A program made the translations under genes and the position numbers. From the NCBI GenBank assembly GCA_002989075.1, contig PSQN01000017.1:2859453-2923452 (forward strand): a DNA stretch of 64,000 nt. Direction: 5' to 3'. Source of the DNA: Arthonia radiata. Its lineage: Eukaryota; Ascomycota; Arthoniomycetes; Arthoniales; Arthoniaceae. This document shows, one piece after another, positions 54,735 to 64,000 of this stretch. Each line of letters starts with the position of its first letter. Within the stretch, counting starts at the first letter, position 1. Below the pieces are notes generated by a model. The model ran no database searches, had not been told where the DNA came from, and worked only from the letters and a program-made list of their open reading frames with translations.

Positions 54735-55362
54735 CTATTCGCAACGCGTATTCAGTAGGTGTATATTTCTCGAGTTACGATGTTCAAGAAGGAGCCTGGT
54801 CTTCAATGTTGGACCCGTCGCGCCTGGGGAGATGTGAGCGTGGTACGTGATAGTGACATGGGATGCGGGTGTGTCATACGGGATGAACTTGACACCGTTC
54901 TCCTCAACGGCAGCGACGTAGTCTTCAGGAAGCTACAAATGAGTCTGAATTAGTTTCCAGCTCGTTTCCAGAGCGCCGGGATCTGGGAGGTGACTCACGA
55001 CGCCAACGACCTTGATCGCGTAGTTGCCCGGGACGTAGCTGTCAAGGCGCTGCCATTTGGCGACCCAGGACTTATCGGGTTTGGCGAGCGTGATCAGACC
55101 CTCAAAGACTTGTGACGTGCAGTCTTGGATAGCGTCGTCATTGCGAGTGAGCTGTAGGAAGGACTCGCAGTTGGGACAGCCGTGGACGCGGAATTGCTGT
55201 TGAGGAGGGGGGGCGAGTCAGCCGACGATGGAGCCTGGACAAAGCAGGATGCGCTGCTGATCAACCCACCGACTGCATTTGCACGATAGAGCACACCATG
55301 CAGGCGCGCAAGGCCTTGTGCTGGGCCGGTGTCGGTATCGTCACATCCATACGACCTGCCAT
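54735..55362 (-). CDS. SPT4: Transcription elongation factor Spt4
   Basis: Spt4 is the small zinc-binding partner of Spt5 in the DSIF elongation complex that travels with RNA polymerase II in the nucleus. Exons 55362-55270, 55196-54999 and 54932-54735 sum to 163 codons (162 residues). The zinc site is formed by Cys21, Cys24, Cys38 and Cys41 (ACMVC and HGCPNC). Conserved blocks follow: [33 protein letters not shown] and LPEDYV. Usual Spt4 proteins are about 110-125 residues and end near a PRDGS-like sequence. Here the last exon runs about 40 residues further, so the 3' end may be spliced differently: a frame ending DGSYLG with stop at 54655 lies just downstream. The gene is head-to-head with PPT1. 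Confidence 0.85.
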
Positions 55363-55727
55363 GATGAGTGCGGCTTGTAGAACTGTGCTGTTGTGACCTT
55401 GTGCAAAGGATTGCGAATGGATTGTTTGTCACTGCTGTGTGTGAACCTAGGTTTAAAAACGGGCGCGAGGCTCGCCTGATGACTACGTGGCACAGGCTCT
55501 CCTGTTTCTAACGGGTTGCAATACATCAGAGAGATTCTCACGGCACCCATTGAGTTGAAGATGCTCGTGTGCTTTTCAAGATGTCTTGCAACTCGGCTTC
55601 TCCATGACCACACCGACTTCCCCTACATGACAGTATCAGAAAGTTGGCCGACATATTTGCATACTCGAGTTTTCTGACCGAAGAGGCCGAAAAGAGATCC
55701 AACCACCACTATCAATTGCGCTCCAAG
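55363..55727. promoter_or_regulatory. Shared divergent promoter of SPT4 and PPT1
   Basis: This 365-base spacer separates the two start codons and must serve both genes. No specific site was assigned. Confidence 0.45.
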
Positions 55728-57294
55728 ATGAGTGCGTCAGAGGCCAATGCCCTCAAGGACGTGGGCAACAAGGCCTTCAAAGAGCATGACTGGCCCCGAG
55801 CTATTGAGTATTACGACAAAGCAATCGCGATGAAAGATGACGAGCCCACGTTCTACACCAACAGGGCACAGGTCTGTCCGCCCACGCACCTTCAGCAACA
55901 GGCCCAACCAAGTACAGAACGCACCAAGCTAACCGCACACGCAGGCCCACATCAAAGTCGAATCCTACGGCTCCGCCATCATCGACGCTACCCGCGCTCT
56001 CGAGCTCAACCCTGCCCTCACCAAGGCCTTCTACCGGCGCGCCGTCGCCAACACCGCCATCCTCAAACATTCCGACGCCCTGCGCGACTGGAAAATCGTC
56101 ATCAAAAAGCAGCCCAACGATGCCATTGCAAAGACACAATGCGAGGAATGTCAGAAGATTGTCAAGCGTGACGCCTTCCTCAAAGCCATCGAGATCGGTC
56201 CCCAGCCCTCCGCCGCGGAAGGCCTCGACATCGAGTCCATGACCGTTGAGCCCAGCTACGACGGCGCCGTGCTCAAGAAAGAAGAAGGCATGACCCAGCA
56301 TTTCATCGACGACATGATCGACCGGTTCAAGAACGGAAAGAAGCTCCACAGGAAGTACGTCTACACCATCGTCCTCACCGTCCGCGACGTCGTCCACAAG
56401 GAGCCTACCATGCCTGAAGTCTCCGTCACAGACGACCACACCCTCACAGTCTGCGGCGACACGCACGGCCAGTTCTTCGACCTCATCCACCTCTTCGAGC
56501 TCGCCGGCTGGCCCTCCGACACCCATGCCTACCTGTTCAATGGCGACTTTGTGGACCGCGGCTCCTGGTCCACGGAGATCGCCCTCCTCCTCTATGCGTA
56601 CAAATGGCTGCGCCCGCACAAATTCTACCTCAACCGCGGCAACCACGAGACGGACGACATGAACCGCATGTACGGCTTCGAGGGCGAGTGTCGCGCCAAG
56701 TACAATCACGAGCGCGTCTTCAAGCTCTTCTCGGAATCCTTCTCCGCGCTGCCGTTGGCACACCTGATCGGTCAGAAATATTTCGTCCTCCACGGCGGTC
56801 TCTTCTCTGACGACAACATCACGCTCGACGACGTGCGCAAGCTCGATCGGCACGCGCAGCGCCAGCCGGGGCAGTCAGGTTTGATGATGGAGATGCTGTG
56901 GACGGACCCGCAAGATGCACCGGGCCGCGGACCAAGTAAGAGAGGCGTTGGCATGCAATTCGGACCGGACGTGACGAAACGATTCTGCGAGCGGAATGGG
57001 CTGGAAGCCATCATCAGGAGTCACGAGGTGCGAATGGAGGGGTACAGCGAAGAGCACGATAAGCGGTGTGTGACGGTGTTCAGCGCGCCGAAATACTGTG
57101 ATAGTACGGAAAACAAGGGGGCGTATATCAACATTAGGAGTGATCTAAAGTTGCAGTTCAATAAGTATGGTTCGGTTCCGCATCCGGATATCAAGGTATG
57201 TCGACAGACCCATTTATTGAATAGGATCACAATTGCTAACGATTGATAGCCGATGGCATACGCGCAACACAACCCGCTTGCAAATATGATGTGA
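55728..57294 (+). CDS. PPT1: Serine/threonine protein phosphatase 5 (Ppt1)
   Basis: This Hsp90-associated phosphatase dephosphorylates the chaperone and its clients. Exons 55728-55871, 55945-57195 and 57250-57294 sum to 480 codons (479 residues), the usual size. Three TPR repeats fill residues 1-110 (start LKDVGNKAFKEHDWPRAIEYYDKAI). A linker leads to the PPP catalytic domain with metal and phosphate ligands in GDTHGQ, GDFVDRGSWS, RGNHE, and HGGL further on. The C-terminal motif SAPKYCD and VRMEGYSEEHDKRC precede the last exon. The first intron lies within the TPR region and is phase 0. The C-terminus (PMAYAQHNPLANMM) covers the autoinhibitory helix region. An alternative donor (ATGAT/GTGAGT) overlaps the stop. 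Confidence 0.93.
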
Positions 57295-57547
57295 GTTTGC
57301 GGATATGAGGATGGTGGACTTTGACACGATCCGACACACTTACAGACGATGACTGCTTCATTGGAATACCATTTCGAACATCTGAGATTGCATAGCATGG
57401 CGTCTGGCGCTGTACAGGGCAAAGGCAGACGGAGCATAGCAATACCGATAGCATAGACAGCACGCATAGCAAATATTCCAGGAATGCGAATACATGACCA
57501 CGCTTCGAACACGCTTGTAACTGCTTCTAGCTCTATCACCAGCTCAG

Positions 57548-58663
57548 CTATCTCTCATCCTTGATGTCCACAGCGCCACTCACTTCGACAAACTCCTCCA
57601 GCTCCTGACCGGCGGTAAGCAGCTTCTCCTTGACGCTGGACACACCTTCATGTCCCACAATGTGTCTCGCAGGAGGCGTCTCATGTCCCCCGATAGCCAG
57701 CAGAGCGTGCACCGTCTCTGCCAGTAGATTATCGCGGAAGGAAGTCGGAAGCGGTGCTCGCATCCGCGCCAGGGTCCCATTGTGAAGCAGCTGCTGGCCG
57801 AGTCCACGGCTATCGCTCTCTTCCATGTCGTCCTCCGACTTGATCGGGTTTGCAGATTGATGAAGGCTGTCGAGAAGCCGCGCAAAGATCCGTCGTGCAA
57901 GCGGAGCTGGGTTCTTTTCGCTTTCATACTCCGGCATGGGCGGTGCAGCGACGATCGGGTTTGTGAGAACGAGTACCTCGATACTCGACTGTACGATCGA
58001 GATCTTGATATTGAATGGTGCGACCTCGTACGCGAGGCTGTCGACGTAGCCTTCAATGGCCCATTGACTCGCGCAATATGCACTGAGGCCGGGCGTACCA
58101 AGATGACCGGTGATACCTGTCAACATTAGGATATGACCGCTCCGTTGTGACCGTAGCACAGGCAAGGCGGCTTTGATAATGTTTACGGGGCCGAAGAATG
58201 TCGCCTGAAACTGGGATTGGACGGCGCTATGAGTGATGTTCGATTGTGCGAGCTCCTCGACTGTGCCAAATAAAGCCTCGCTGAGACAGCAGAAGAGCAC
58301 GTCGATGCGACTGTACGACTTCACTGCGGAAGCAATGGCAGCTTGGCAGTCGCCGATCAGTTTGGAATTCAGTGGTACAACCCTGAAGGCTTTCCTCCAT
58401 GCTTGGTTTGCTTCAACTTCATTCACTAGCTCTGCGAAGTCGTCTGCATATTCGTCGACATATCCGAATGTGGTCGAGGCCGTCGCTGCCACAATGATAT
58501 CGCCGTGCTCGAGTAAGTGCCTGCTTAACGCTATGCCAACTGGAGAGTCTGCGGCCGTGAGGAACCAGACTCGCGGCTTGTCGTGATTGGGAAACTGAGG
58601 TACTGGTATTCCGCGCTCATCAAGGTCGTCGCCGTCGGCCTGACTCGCCGCTGAGCCTTCCAT
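57548..58663 (-). CDS. Degenerate short-chain dehydrogenase-like protein
   Basis: This is a single-exon protein of 371 residues with an SDR fold but altered active-site motifs. The nucleotide loop reads TAADSPVGIA instead of TGxxxGIG. The catalytic block reads YCASQWAIEG, so the lysine of Y-x3-K is glutamine. The middle keeps the fold-defining VLFCCLSEALFGT, QFQATFFGPVNIIKAALPVL and GHILMLTGITGHLG segments. An N-terminal extension of about 25 acidic residues and a C-terminal region of about 110 residues (SEDDMEESDSRG, then a helical segment) are outside a classical SDR. The changes suggest loss of dehydrogenase activity and perhaps a binding or regulatory role. This is inference. It converges with PPT1 (253 bases). 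Confidence 0.75.
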   Translation of the reverse strand: MEGSAASQADGDDLDERGIPVPQFPNHDKPRVWFLTAADSPVGIALSRHLLEHGDIIVAATASTTFGYVDEYADDFAELVNEVEANQAWRKAFRVVPLNSKLIGDCQAAIASAVKSYSRIDVLFCCLSEALFGTVEELAQSNITHSAVQSQFQATFFGPVNIIKAALPVLRSQRSGHILMLTGITGHLGTPGLSAYCASQWAIEGYVDSLAYEVAPFNIKISIVQSSIEVLVLTNPIVAAPPMPEYESEKNPAPLARRIFARLLDSLHQSANPIKSEDDMEESDSRGLGQQLLHNGTLARMRAPLPTSFRDNLLAETVHALLAIGGHETPPARHIVGHEGVSSVKEKLLTAGQELEEFVEVSGAVDIKDER

Positions 58664-58789
58664 GTCGTCGAGGGGTGCTGCGTTGAGCGGTCCAAGAGTG
58701 GGCGTGACGCGAGAATGACGCGCTCATACGGACTCCCGATCCGGTAATACGAGCTCAAGGTCGCCACGGCGCGTGAGATCCCTGCACGC

Positions 58790-59874
58790 TCAGTCCTCCG
58801 CAGGACTCGTCGCAGTGGCAAGAGGAGTAGTGGCTGAAGTGGGTGCTTTGCTCTTCTTGCGCTTTGCTTTGGGCCGCGGCGCTAGGTTTAGTGTGTCCGC
58901 TTCAGCACTTGATTCTACCTTCACGGTAGGGGACGCGATATCTTTGTCTCCTTGTGAAATCCCAGCAGACTCCTGAGCAGCTTCCGTAACCTGCGACTGC
59001 GCTGCTTTCTGGGCTTGAGCTCTTGCAACATCAGTCCTCTTAAAACTGAAGTTGCCCGGCTCACCCACCAGCTCGACGTCGTCGACATACTCGTTGCCGT
59101 ACCGTGCAAATATCTGGAAGGCGTTTAATAGAGCTCTTGAGTCTGCTGGGGTGGGGTTCGATGTAGCTGTAGCAGTCTTCAAGGCGTCTGCAGAGTCTTG
59201 AGAACCTCCCATCACAACGTCATCGGTACCTGGAGGCGGCGTACTTCCCCTACTTCCGATCGCCGAATCTGTACGAGACCTATCGATGTCTTTCGCCGGC
59301 TGTCTGATGTATTCGTAGCCGCGAGATGGCGTGAAATGCGAAAGACCAGAAGACTTCTGCACAAACTCATCCATCTTCTGCATCGACTCTAGTAGCTTTG
59401 ACCACAGCACATCGCCAACAGACGGCGCCACACAGATAAGATCGCCGATCACGAAGTAGGTCGCCAGGACCGTGATCTTATCTGTGAGAGGTCGGTCGCG
59501 TTTCTCACGATGCTGCTTGCGGATCGTCCATCGACCTTGATTAATCAAATCCGGACCATACAGCGAGTGACTTTCTACGACGCGGAATTCGATACCGCTC
59601 GTTTTGCTGACTTCCGCCTCAAACCCTTCGCGAGTACTAATCGCCGCAGGGTTGGTCGCGGACATTTGGGTGATAACAATTGCATTGTTGGACTCACGAT
59701 CATAGAACGGCGATTCGGCGAAATAGTAAAGCACTTTTGTATCGCAGATTAGATATTAGTACCACTGCTCGTAACAAAGGACATACCCGTGTTTTCATGA
59801 ATGCCGCCCATGGAAAACGCAATTGCTGGGTTACGCCACGTGTCCTCATTTTGAAATTCACCAGACGCCGCCAT
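58790..59874 (-). CDS. MED6: Mediator complex subunit 6
   Basis: Med6 is a head-module subunit of Mediator, needed for activated RNA polymerase II transcription. Exons 59874-59787 and 59733-58790 give 343 residues; the join restores the family's HENTVLYYFAESPFYDRESNN. The Med6 domain covers about residues 20-160, with EGFEAEVSKTSGIEFRVVES and the block LATYFVIGDLICVAPSVGDVLWSKLL. The C-terminal half is Ser/Thr/Ala-rich and charged, probably disordered, and ends with a Lys-rich stretch (PRPKAKRKKSKAP) that may be a nuclear signal. It lies 126 bases downstream of the degenerate SDR start on the same strand, and its start is 379 bases from that of MID1 on the other strand. Confidence 0.9.
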
Positions 59875-60253
59875 GAGTTTTGAAAGGCCACAGTGGGCTT
59901 CTTGCTCACATCGTTTGGAATGTTGACGACCGAATATTTAGGAAAAGCGAGGAAGCACGGAGTATTGAAGGGCTCACCGGTGAATGCCGCTAGCGCACCT
60001 GTCAGGGGCGGCCTTTGGGGACGCGTTTGCGGCGCAAGTGGCCGATCCTATTCGAATTCAACGTCCGTAACTTTTTCATCTTTCAACAACACACTCGTTT
60101 CTCGTTTCTCGTCTCGTCTGTCCAATCGTTGACAGTCTAACTAGGTGTAAGCGCATGCGGGCTTCTACTGTCTCATCGTGGGCCATGATTTTCTTGCAAC
60201 GAATCGCAACATGATTCAATTGCGGCTGTTGAAAAACGCTGCCACACGATAGC
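59875..60253. promoter_or_regulatory. Shared divergent promoter of MED6 and MID1
   Basis: This 379-base spacer separates the two start codons. No specific site was assigned. Confidence 0.4.
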
Positions 60254-62305
60254 ATGGCTCGGAACTCCCACAAGGGTGGGATCAGCTTCTGCTATCTGGT
60301 CGTTGTCACTCTTTGCACATTGTGTACAAGCTTAGCTGAGGTGCTCGCGGAAGAGCGTGGCTCGTCAGTGCATGCGCAACCTCAGCTCGCTGGTCGACAG
60401 GAAGCCACTCCAGTACCTACAAACATTGGAAATAATCAGCCAACAAACTACCAGCTGGGCCCAAGCTCTACACTTTACTATTCTTTCTTAGCACAAGCGA
60501 CTCCTCAGCCTAGATTGCGCGGGCTGTTTGATGACGGTGTCCACGACAGTCTACGACGGCGCGCCAGTGATGAAGAAACGTCAGAGATAGAGGCAGAAGA
60601 GTATGATCCAGATAGAAGTACCGACAATGAACTCGATACAACCTTATTGAGAAGACAAGCGCCGACGGGAAGACAGGTCTGGGTGTCAATCAATACCTGT
60701 TTTATGCCCAATTTCACAAAGCCGGAAGACGTTGCCAGTCCGCCTCAGCTTTCAATGGCATACCGAACCGCAAGAGGCGCAAACTCTGACGCTTGGCGAG
60801 CTATGGGTTTAGAGGAAGGCTTCGCGTCGTTCTCTTTGACGACAGACAATTCCGTAATCATCGAGATTACTTCGCCGGACGTAGAGGTCTCCGGGAACAA
60901 GCCATGGAACTTCGATCTGGCAGCTTCCCGTGATGGGCCATATCACTCAATCGACACTACTACGCCGACTTCCCTCAAACTCATCGACAGCGATCCACAT
61001 GCAGCTTTACTAATCACAGATGGACTTGCCAACTGGACGCAAATACAGACCAATCAGTCCCTGGCTCACCTTGAGTTTGGACCTCCGCTCGGTGTATTTG
61101 CGAATAATATCAATTACACAGGTCTGAACGGCATGCGCAATTCATTTTGTGCGCTTACGCAAATGGCTCAGATCCAAGGCAACGTACATTTGCCGGGGGC
61201 TGCCAATAATGGTGTTGAGATGGGCTTGACCCATGCACAACCCTCGAACATATTGGAGGAGCAACTCTACCTTCCCGGTCTCAATCACTCGTCGGTATAC
61301 CTAGGCCAACTTGCCACTATCAATGGCACGTACAAAGACGCGGTCATGGGAGGTGGCGGAGTGCTCTACCCCGTTATGAACTTCACAACAAAGAGCGACG
61401 AGAACTGTGCAGTCATCTACAACCTCACGTTCTGCAACCAGGTCAACTACGCGGTACCTGCTAATCCATCCAGGCATTCGAGTCAAAATCTCGCCGCGCT
61501 ATACGACGAGACAGCTGAGGGCATGTTCAAGAACTTCTCCTACTCACTCCAGCAGATTCCCTGCAACACTACGCCAACAAGCCAGTACTCACTTGCAGTC
61601 AATTGCACAGACTGCAAGAATGCGTATAAGGCCTGGCTTTGCGCCGTGACTATCCCTAAATGCGAAGACTTCAGCTCTAACTACAATCCCAACTTCCTCA
61701 ATTGGGACGGTGCGCCTTCAGCGATCCCAACGGTGGCATACACATACGACCCATCTCCAGCTCCAAACGCCAACGAATCGGCGTCTTCATCTTCCTCCTC
61801 GTCCTCAGCGACAGCGAGTGCCTCCCGCTTCGAAAATGCAGTACCTTCCGCGTCTCCACAGCCTCACAAGATCGCCACGAACTATCTCTTCCCTCGTAAT
61901 CTAGCTCAGAGACCCGTCCCGAACTCGTCATACGATACCAGCATGATACCAGCCGTGGACTCCCTCCAGCAGATGTGGATCGCGACGAACAGCTCTCGCA
62001 ATAACGTAACGATCGCAGAGCGCATCCAGCCGGGGCCTTACATGGAAGTACTGCCGTGCAAGGATCTCTGCTACGATTTGGTGAGGATGTGCCCTGCTGC
62101 GCTGGGCTTTTCGTGCCCCGCGCCTGGAAGCTGGCTAGAGAGTGTCAATTATGGGACGAGGAATGTGGGGAAGGACGGGGCGCCGACTTGTAATGCGCCT
62201 GGAGTGGTTTACTACCCTAATGCGGCTGGTAAGATCGCTGTTGAGCGCGCACTGCTCATGATCTGCGTGATCAGCATATCTGTTGTGATACAGTACTCAT
62301 GGTAA
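60254..62305 (+). CDS. MID1: Stretch-activated calcium channel subunit Mid1
   Basis: This is the regulatory, plasma-membrane or ER-associated partner of the Cch1 calcium channel, needed for calcium influx during mating, stress and hyphal growth. It is a single exon of 683 residues. A signal-anchor lies near residues 10-32 (FCYLVVVTLCTLCTSLAEVL). More than ten N-glycosylation sequons (NFT, NWT, NYT, NHS, NGT, NLT, NFS and others) mark an extracellular domain. The Cys-rich C-terminal region carries the family's signature CNQVNYAVP, CTDCKNAYKAWLCAVTIPKC and PCKDLCYDLVRMCPAALGFSCP. The final segment is hydrophobic (LLMICVISISVVIQYSW), as in GPI-anchored or tail-anchored family members. A Ser-rich stretch near 520 is low-complexity. 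Confidence 0.92.
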   Translation: MARNSHKGGISFCYLVVVTLCTLCTSLAEVLAEERGSSVHAQPQLAGRQEATPVPTNIGNNQPTNYQLGPSSTLYYSFLAQATPQPRLRGLFDDGVHDSLRRRASDEETSEIEAEEYDPDRSTDNELDTTLLRRQAPTGRQVWVSINTCFMPNFTKPEDVASPPQLSMAYRTARGANSDAWRAMGLEEGFASFSLTTDNSVIIEITSPDVEVSGNKPWNFDLAASRDGPYHSIDTTTPTSLKLIDSDPHAALLITDGLANWTQIQTNQSLAHLEFGPPLGVFANNINYTGLNGMRNSFCALTQMAQIQGNVHLPGAANNGVEMGLTHAQPSNILEEQLYLPGLNHSSVYLGQLATINGTYKDAVMGGGGVLYPVMNFTTKSDENCAVIYNLTFCNQVNYAVPANPSRHSSQNLAALYDETAEGMFKNFSYSLQQIPCNTTPTSQYSLAVNCTDCKNAYKAWLCAVTIPKCEDFSSNYNPNFLNWDGAPSAIPTVAYTYDPSPAPNANESASSSSSSSSATASASRFENAVPSASPQPHKIATNYLFPRNLAQRPVPNSSYDTSMIPAVDSLQQMWIATNSSRNNVTIAERIQPGPYMEVLPCKDLCYDLVRMCPAALGFSCPAPGSWLESVNYGTRNVGKDGAPTCNAPGVVYYPNAAGKIAVERALLMICVISISVVIQYSW

Positions 62306-62631
62306 CATGAGTCTACTATCCAGCAAGTCAATGATGTTGTACGATACACAATAATGAGACATTTGATAACGATGTTGACTGCGGTGTGGCGCACCGACAA
62401 GCACACACACACATTTTGCTATGCTTATTGCAACAAAGAGCTCCTCCACATGACTGTTCGTATGCCGTTTGATCGAGCAGCAGGCCGCTTGAGAGTTCTC
62501 TTGCGCTGAGATCCATCTTGCACATTGGTCATCGTTTGGGCTCAAGGTTTCAAAACGGCCGCATTCGCGCCACGCTTCCATACCGCCATCAATCTGTACA
62601 TTTGTAAAAGCACACCACTTCTTTGCTATGC
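62306..62631. other. Intergenic between MID1 and CBP3 3' ends
   Basis: This 326-base stretch separates two converging genes. It contains a short CA repeat near 62399-62412 and nothing else recognisable. Confidence 0.4.
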
Positions 62632-63686
62632 CTATTGCTTCTTCCCCTCCAGAAGCTCCTTCACACCCTCCTCATCCTCTTTCGCAAACCCCTTCCACAT
62701 CCCCTGACTTGTCTTGCCAACAACCGCCTTCTCACTCGCCGGACTCCCAAACCTCACACTCGCACTCACAATCGTCTTATCCTGCGCCTTATCCAGCGCC
62801 CTCAACCCCCTTCTCATAAAACTCGTCACCATCGCCACATCTCGCCAATCCACCTGCTCATCCGCCTTAAAAATATTCCTCCAAACAGCCGTTCCCAGCA
62901 CCGCGTCCCCTTTTATCAGCCCCTCATCGTAGGCGCCGATCACGCCGCGCCATTGGTTGTATAGGTCTTTGAGGTTGCGGTTCCGAATGCTGCGGGAGGT
63001 CATGCCGTGGAAGATGGTCATGCGGTGTTCGCACTCGTAGAAGTAGTGGTCGTGGAGTTGTTGTTGCCAGGTTTGGGCGTGTTCCGGGGGGAAGTAGCGG
63101 AGGCGCGCGGTGAGGAGGTAGAGGTGCAGCATGGTGACTTGGGCCCAGGTGTTGAAGGTGGGGGTGAGTCTGAGGGCTGAGATGTGTTAGCTCTCACCTG
63201 ATGCTAAGGTGTGGGGTGTAAAGAATATAGGGGAGAAGGCCTGGACGTACTCTCATACCACCATCCGCTGCCCTCGCCTAGGTCCTCGCCGGTTGTGCTT
63301 TTGGGGATGTTGTTTTTGCGATCGAAGGCTTGCGGGATGATGTAATCGGCTTGAGAGGCGCATTCTTTGAAGAGTGCTTCTGTAGCGCCTTGAGCAACAT
63401 ATTGCTCGAAGATCGTACTGCCTTCTTCGCGGCCTGCATTGGCGACTTTGGCGCCGAGAGGTGCATCTTTAGGGAGTTCTAAATGGCCAGGTGCTGGGGC
63501 ATTGCCGGTAGCTGTCGCTGTAGAGGCGTAAGTCCTACTGCTGGGACTGAACGTCCGGTGTAGTAGATTAGGCTGAGAAAGTCTCGTTGCTATAAGCGCT
63601 TGAGGTGCACTCGGCTGGTGATGGTTTGCTCGTATTTGCAGGTGGAGGTTGCGCAAGCACGTTCGACAGAGAGATTTCGACGCCAT
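62632..63686 (-). CDS. CBP3: Ubiquinol-cytochrome c reductase assembly factor Cbp3
   Basis: Cbp3 is a mitochondrial chaperone that binds newly made cytochrome b, with Cbp6, for bc1 complex assembly (human UQCC1). Exons 63686-63251 and 63176-62632 give 326 residues; the join restores WWYETLRLTPTFNTWAQVTMLHLYLL, a family signature. The N-terminus (MASKSLCRTCLRNLHLQIRANHH and on) is rich in Arg, Ser and His without acids, as in a mitochondrial presequence. The C-terminal domain contains the helix-rich Ubiq_cyt_C_chap blocks: HDHYFYECEHRMTIFHGM, RNLKDLYNQWRGVIGAYDEG and DAVLGTAVWRNIF. A charged tail ends in KELLEGKKQ. Confidence 0.9.
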
Positions 63687-64000
63687 GGCTGTATGTAGGC
63701 CCTCCAGGAACTTTGTTGTTTTCCGAGACAGATCTTTAAAGCTTCAATCTGAACATTGGACAAATCGTCTCACCAGAAATCGTGAGGTCATTTCGGCATC
63801 TCGCTTTACGGGTTATCAACCCTCATGTCTGAGCTTGGGCCAGCAGTTTGTGCTAGCGCGTCTTGGGATGACAGAAATTCAAACAGAAGCGTCGCTGCCT
63901 GCGACCACTTCAACTATGTGTTGAGTTCGAAAAGGCAGCTGCGATCCAGCGCGAGCTGGGATTCAGTCGCTTTTTACGTCTTTTCTCTTTCAATCCCAAG
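63687..64000. other. Window end: CBP3 promoter
   Basis: The final 314 bases probably hold the CBP3 promoter on the minus strand. No gene start is recognisable at the right edge. Confidence 0.4.

Noticed and set aside
55801-56853. Long minus-strand frame of 350 residues opposite PPT1
   Set aside because: Its composition mirrors the PPT1 codons; PPT1 on the plus strand has all catalytic motifs.

Overview
The window is nuclear DNA of a filamentous ascomycete (Pezizomycotina; a Dothideomycete such as a member of the Capnodiales/Mycosphaerellales is my best guess). The reasons are dense genes on both strands, short GT-AG introns of about 45-150 bases with CTAAC/CTGAC-like branch points, CT-rich leaders, and fungal-only families: a FacB/Cat8 Zn2Cys6 regulator, Mid1, a yapsin-like protease, a fungal rhodopsin-domain receptor, Crt10, a DUF7704-like protein and a split Tm-1-type gene pair. 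I see no prophage, CRISPR array, rRNA or intact transposon. I worked exon joins out by hand from splice signals and frame. For most multi-exon genes the summed exons are an exact number of codons.

Layout. 0-16 kb: 3' part of a SET-domain lysine methyltransferase; the acetate-utilisation regulator FacB; a gap holding a two-copy tandem repeat; an SDR; an Upf1-like helicase (Hcs1/IGHMBP2 type) head-to-head with endonuclease III (NTH1); translin (7 exons, one apparent GC-AG intron) head-to-head with RPL22; a DUF7704-like membrane protein whose frame holds a stop; a DUF202 membrane protein. 16.3-24.6 kb: two long gene-poor stretches around a Ksp1/Ran1-like kinase.

24.6-46 kb: a rhodopsin-domain receptor; an O6-alkylguanine-DNA alkyltransferase with a fungal N-terminal extension; Crt10; a TIM-barrel protein and a UPF0261 protein transcribed divergently (the two halves of plant Tm-1); an atypical bZIP regulator; a yapsin-like protease; a sugar transporter; a Thr-rich secreted protein; RFC subunit (yeast Rfc4/human RFC2); CAAX protease Rce1.

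46-64 kb: a large Ser-rich protein with hydrophobic C-terminal segments; a 60-residue Cys-rich protein; a gene-poor stretch of about 3.7 kb with a tRNA-like remnant; an unknown Cys4 protein; Spt4; protein phosphatase 5 (Ppt1); a degenerate SDR; Mediator subunit Med6; the calcium-channel subunit Mid1; the cytochrome bc1 assembly factor Cbp3.

Most of this is housekeeping. Several genes serve genome maintenance (NTH1, Hcs1-like, MGMT, RFC, Crt10) or transcription (Spt4, Med6), and many sit head-to-head over 300-400 base shared promoters. The least understood unit is the divergent TIM-barrel/UPF0261 pair at 31.3-33.7 kb, followed by a bZIP-like gene whose basic region lacks the usual Asn. A TGACGTAA site lies between the pair.
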